A DNA stretch of 64,000 bases from an uncultured Naasia sp. (GTDB taxonomy: Bacteria; Actinomycetota; Actinomycetes; Actinomycetales; Microbacteriaceae), in NCBI GenBank assembly GCA_913778905.1, contig CAJYYA010000018.1, positions 62,001-126,000 on the forward strand. Reading direction: 5' to 3'. Both the position numbers and the translations under genes were made by a program. Below are positions 61,246 to 64,000 of the stretch, in pieces (the first letter of the stretch is position 1; the number at the start of each line of letters is the position of its first letter). The notes beneath the pieces were generated by a model. It was not told where the DNA came from. It ran no database searches and was given only the letters and a program-made list of their open reading frames with translations.

Positions 61246-61311
61246 CCGACATGTGTCGGGAGAGAACCGCAGGTGAACAGATGGCGTCCGACCTTGAATC
61301 GGATATATCCG
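61246..61311. promoter_or_regulatory. Palindromes in the divergent promoter region of the two surface genes
   Basis: CCGACATGTGTCGG at 61246-61259 (6-bp arms, 2-base spacer) and CGGATATATCCG at 61300-61311 (perfect 12-bp palindrome) lie in the 287-base gap between the divergent lamin-tail and GH43 genes. Both look like sites for dimeric regulators and may control both genes together. No regulator gene is adjacent. Confidence 0.4.
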
Positions 61312-61486
61312 CCGGAAGGAATGCCTCTGCATTCGGGGTACAGAAGAGACCGTCCGTGTTGTCCTCGATCCGGGGGCTTGTCGGCCTCCTGAGCGCCTTG
61401 TTAGCGTGAACATCGCCTCCCATCGACCGGTCGATCCGCTCGAGAAAGCAACCGGTGCAGCGACGCACCAGGAAGTCGGTACGACG

Positions 61487-64000
61487 ATGTCTCGCAGATC
61501 CGCCCGCCTCGGCCTGTCGGTCAGTGTCCTCACCCTCGCAGCGGTGCTCGTCGCACCCGCGGCGTACGCCGCTCCGCCGACGACTCCCGACCGGCCGACC
61601 TACGACCGCTTCCCCGCCGTGGCCGACCCGGGCCTCGGCGCTCCCGGCTACTTCTCGCCTTATTGGTTCGACGACACCGGGACTCACATCCAGGCGCACG
61701 GCGGCCAGATCGTCACCGGCCAGGAGAACGGCGAGCCCGTCTATTACTGGTACGGCGAAGACCGGTCGAACGACTACTACAACTCCCCCGGTGTCCACGT
61801 CTACAAGTCGTACGACGCCCTGAACTGGACGGACGAGGGTCTCGCCCTCAAGGCCGTGACCGAGCGGGATCAGCTCATGACGCCCGAGTTCGACGCCGTC
61901 TACGACACGGTCGACGACAACGGGACTGTGGACCAGGCCAAGGTCGACGACCTCTTCTACCACCTCAACTCACGCGCCACCGAGGCGGACGGCACCCGCC
62001 GCCTCAACGCCATCTTCGAACGCCCGAAGGTGCTCTACAACGACTCGACTCAGCAGTGGGTCATGTGGTGGCACTCCGACGGCAGCATCGAGCCGGGCGG
62101 CAGCAATTACGCGCGGTCGCTGGCCGCGGTCGCCGTGAGCGACAGCCCGACGGGCCCCTTCAAGCTCACCGGATCCTTCCGTCTCTACAACGAGACCAGC
62201 TACCGGACAGCGTGCAACATGCCGAGCGCCGTCCCCGGTCAGGCCCGCGACATGACGGTCTATAAGGACGACGACGGCAGCGCCTACGTCGTGTATTCGT
62301 CGGAGGAGAACCGAAGCCTCTACATCGCGAAGCTCAACGCCGAGTACACCAACGTCGACAAGACGACCACCGAGGATCCGATCGGGTTCCAATACTCCGA
62401 GAGCGGGCAGTATCCGAAGATCTTCGCCGACGGCACCGCCGGGGCACCGGTCAGCGGGCAGGACTTCACCATCGTCAAGCGCTGCGGCGTCCTCGAAGCC
62501 CCCGCCGTCTTCGAGCACGACGGCCGCTACAACGTCGTGGCCTCGGGTGCGACCGGATGGAACCCCAACCCCACCACCTACTACACGGCCGACTCGCTCC
62601 TCGGCACCTGGACACGAGGCGTCGAGAAGGGCGACCCCTACGAGAACGTGGCCTACAACCGGATCCCCGAGGGCGGCGACGGTCTCCTCGCCGTCGGCGA
62701 CCGTCGGGGCACGACTTTCGGATCGCAGCCGACCAACGTCCTGCCTGTGAACGCGGAGAAGGGTGAGTTCGTCTACATGGGCGACCGCTGGAACGAGGGC
62801 GCGGCCAACTCCACCTACGTCTGGCTGCCCATCGTCATCGGCGAGAACGGGCGTCTCGAGATGCGCAACCCCGCCGTCGAAGACCCCGATAAGTGGGGTT
62901 CCGGCTGGACGGAGGAGTACTGGAACACCCATGGCGCCGGCAAGTACCTCTGGAACGTCACGGACGCGAAGCTCCCCGCCAAGGTGCGCGCGAACACCGA
63001 CATCACCGCCCAGCTGCCGAAGACCGTGACCGTCCGGGCGAATGGAGTCGACCGTGAGACGGCCGTCACCTGGCCCACCACGTCGTTCTCGTCCACCGGT
63101 CAGCAGCGTGTCACGGGCGTCCTCGCCGGCGACTCCGACTTCACCCCCGGGCGCACCTTCTCACGCATGATCGACGTCGAGGCCTACGGCGCCGTGAACA
63201 TCGCTCCCCAGGCCACGGTCACCGCGTCGAGCCGCCAGGATCTCGCGCCGACCGTGATCGACGGCTCCACCGGCAAGGGATGGGACGACTGGGTCGGCGG
63301 GGGCAACTACCCGAAGAACAGCTCTCTGGCGTTCCGCTGGAGCGAGGCGCGTGTGCTCGACTCGGTGACGGTGACGACCTACAAGGACGGCTCCACCGCC
63401 ACGTGGCCGTCGCGTATCGGAGTCTCGTACCGCGCGGGCGACGGCGACTGGACGACCTCCAGCGTCAATGCAGCCGTGGAACAGAATGCGTCGGCCTCCG
63501 CCCCCGTCGTGAAGCTCGACGTGAGCGCTCTTCCGCCGACCACCGAACTGCGGCTCGATCTCAGCACGTCGACCTCGACCTGGCAGTCGATCTCGGAGGT
63601 GCAGATCGCGGGCTACACGGCGAACTCGGACACGCAGCTCACCGGTCTCACCGCGGGTGGTGTCAGCGTCCCCGGCTTCTCCCCCTCCGTCACCGATTAC
63701 ACGATCGGCGGGGCACCCGCGACGGTAGCCGCCACCGCGGCATCCGGTCGCGACGTCGAGGTGGTCCAGGCGACCGCCGACGACCGCACCGCGCTGGTCA
63801 CGGTGAGCGCGACGGACGGCGGCAAGACCGTCGCCGCTCGTGTCTACCGGATCTCGTTCACCGACACCTCCGGGGCCTGCCCGGCGGTTCAGAGTCCCTG
63901 GCGGTCCACCGCGTTCGGGACAGCGGCGGCGAATTTCTGCCAGACCGGAGCGGGTGCGTTCAGCATCTCGGATGCGGGCACCGGCGCGTGGACCGATAAG
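61487..64000 (+). CDS. Secreted GH43-type glycosidase with discoidin-like domain (3' end outside window)
   Basis: At least 838 residues. The signal peptide (residues 1-29) ends PAAYAAPP. The five-bladed propeller (about 30-480) shows GH43-type motifs: DDTGTHIQAHGGQI, VYYWYGEDRS, the Asp of DMTVYKDDDGSAYVVYSS and the proposed acid Glu of GVLEAPAVFEHDGRYN. It most resembles the galactan beta-1,3-galactosidase branch. Then come a bacterial Ig-like domain (about 485-560, AVTWPTTSFSSTGQQRV), an F5/8-type C (discoidin) domain (about 570-710, NIAPQATVTASSRQDLAPTV), and a cadherin-like strand-rich domain (about 715-800). AGGAAG precedes the ATG. It likely trims galactose-containing plant or microbial glycans. 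Confidence 0.82.
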   Translation, partial: MSRRSARLGLSVSVLTLAAVLVAPAAYAAPPTTPDRPTYDRFPAVADPGLGAPGYFSPYWFDDTGTHIQAHGGQIVTGQENGEPVYYWYGEDRSNDYYNSPGVHVYKSYDALNWTDEGLALKAVTERDQLMTPEFDAVYDTVDDNGTVDQAKVDDLFYHLNSRATEADGTRRLNAIFERPKVLYNDSTQQWVMWWHSDGSIEPGGSNYARSLAAVAVSDSPTGPFKLTGSFRLYNETSYRTACNMPSAVPGQARDMTVYKDDDGSAYVVYSSEENRSLYIAKLNAEYTNVDKTTTEDPIGFQYSESGQYPKIFADGTAGAPVSGQDFTIVKRCGVLEAPAVFEHDGRYNVVASGATGWNPNPTTYYTADSLLGTWTRGVEKGDPYENVAYNRIPEGGDGLLAVGDRRGTTFGSQPTNVLPVNAEKGEFVYMGDRWNEGAANSTYVWLPIVIGENGRLEMRNPAVEDPDKWGSGWTEEYWNTHGAGKYLWNVTDAKLPAKVRANTDITAQLPKTVTVRANGVDRETAVTWPTTSFSSTGQQRVTGVLAGDSDFTPGRTFSRMIDVEAYGAVNIAPQATVTASSRQDLAPTVIDGSTGKGWDDWVGGGNYPKNSSLAFRWSEARVLDSVTVTTYKDGSTATWPSRIGVSYRAGDGDWTTSSVNAAVEQNASASAPVVKLDVSALPPTTELRLDLSTSTSTWQSISEVQIAGYTANSDTQLTGLTAGGVSVPGFSPSVTDYTIGGAPATVAATAASGRDVEVVQATADDRTALVTVSATDGGKTVAARVYRISFTDTSGACPAVQSPWRSTAFGTAAANFCQTGAGAFSISDAGTGAWTDK

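Overview
The window is high-GC, densely coded actinobacterial chromosome, most likely from the family Microbacteriaceae and probably Microbacterium or a close relative. Supporting signs are GC-rich third codon positions throughout, many GTG starts, four-base stop/start overlaps, a class Ib nrdHIEF operon, an HspR (HAIR) operator before clpB, proteins of families DUF6421, DUF2017 and DUF817, and exported proteins of the SipW-dependent (alternate signal) type. No plasmid or phage backbone, rRNA, tRNA or CRISPR array was seen. The ends cut through a pyrE gene (left) and a GH43-type secreted glycosidase (right).

Layout. 0-12 kb is housekeeping: pyrE, exonuclease III, a decayed AAA ATPase, nrdHIEF with paired NrdR-box-like sites, two unknown genes, two tandem membrane SpoIIE-type phosphatases and an ABC-F ATPase. 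12.4-18.5 kb holds a 4'-phosphopantetheinyl transferase facing an M1 aminopeptidase and a Pls/PosA-type single-module peptide synthetase, plausibly one pathway. 18.6-27.2 kb has an AEC transporter, then a six-gene LacI-controlled carbohydrate operon (LacI, binding protein, two permeases, GH130, secreted glycosidase-like protein) with a palindromic operator over the predicted -10.

27.6-31.5 kb is a tightly overlapping five-gene SipW operon: two alternate-signal exported proteins, a surface protein with an LPXTG-like tail, the SipW-type signal peptidase, and a FnIII-ricin lectin. It resembles TasA/SipW surface-fibre loci but carries a lectin. 31.6-38.6 kb has a polysaccharide deacetylase lipoprotein, DUF6421, a 294-bp inverted-repeat element lying exactly between two convergent stop codons, a lipoprotein/ATP-grasp pair and a threonine aldolase family enzyme. 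38.6-42.4 kb is a tandem family of unrecognised lipoproteins (four intact, one fragment) sharing leader sequences.

42.4-46.5 kb is proteostasis: an N-domain-less ClpB under a HAIR element, DUF2017 and ClpS. 46.5-51.3 kb is an accessory island with the remains of a polymorphic toxin, two immunity-like genes, a toxin-tip fragment, a partial gene duplication and a frameshifted ArdC-type gene. 51.3-56 kb has an acyl-CoA ligase, Pr6Pr and DUF817 membrane proteins and an oxidoreductase, then a cluster of palindromic repeats. 56.2-64 kb carries two large divergent secreted proteins: a 1679-residue lamin-tail/metallophosphoesterase protein with an LASTG-type wall anchor, and a GH43 enzyme with a discoidin-like domain.

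The strongest candidates for undescribed biology are the SipW-lectin operon, the tandem lipoprotein family and the inverted-repeat element at 35376-35669.
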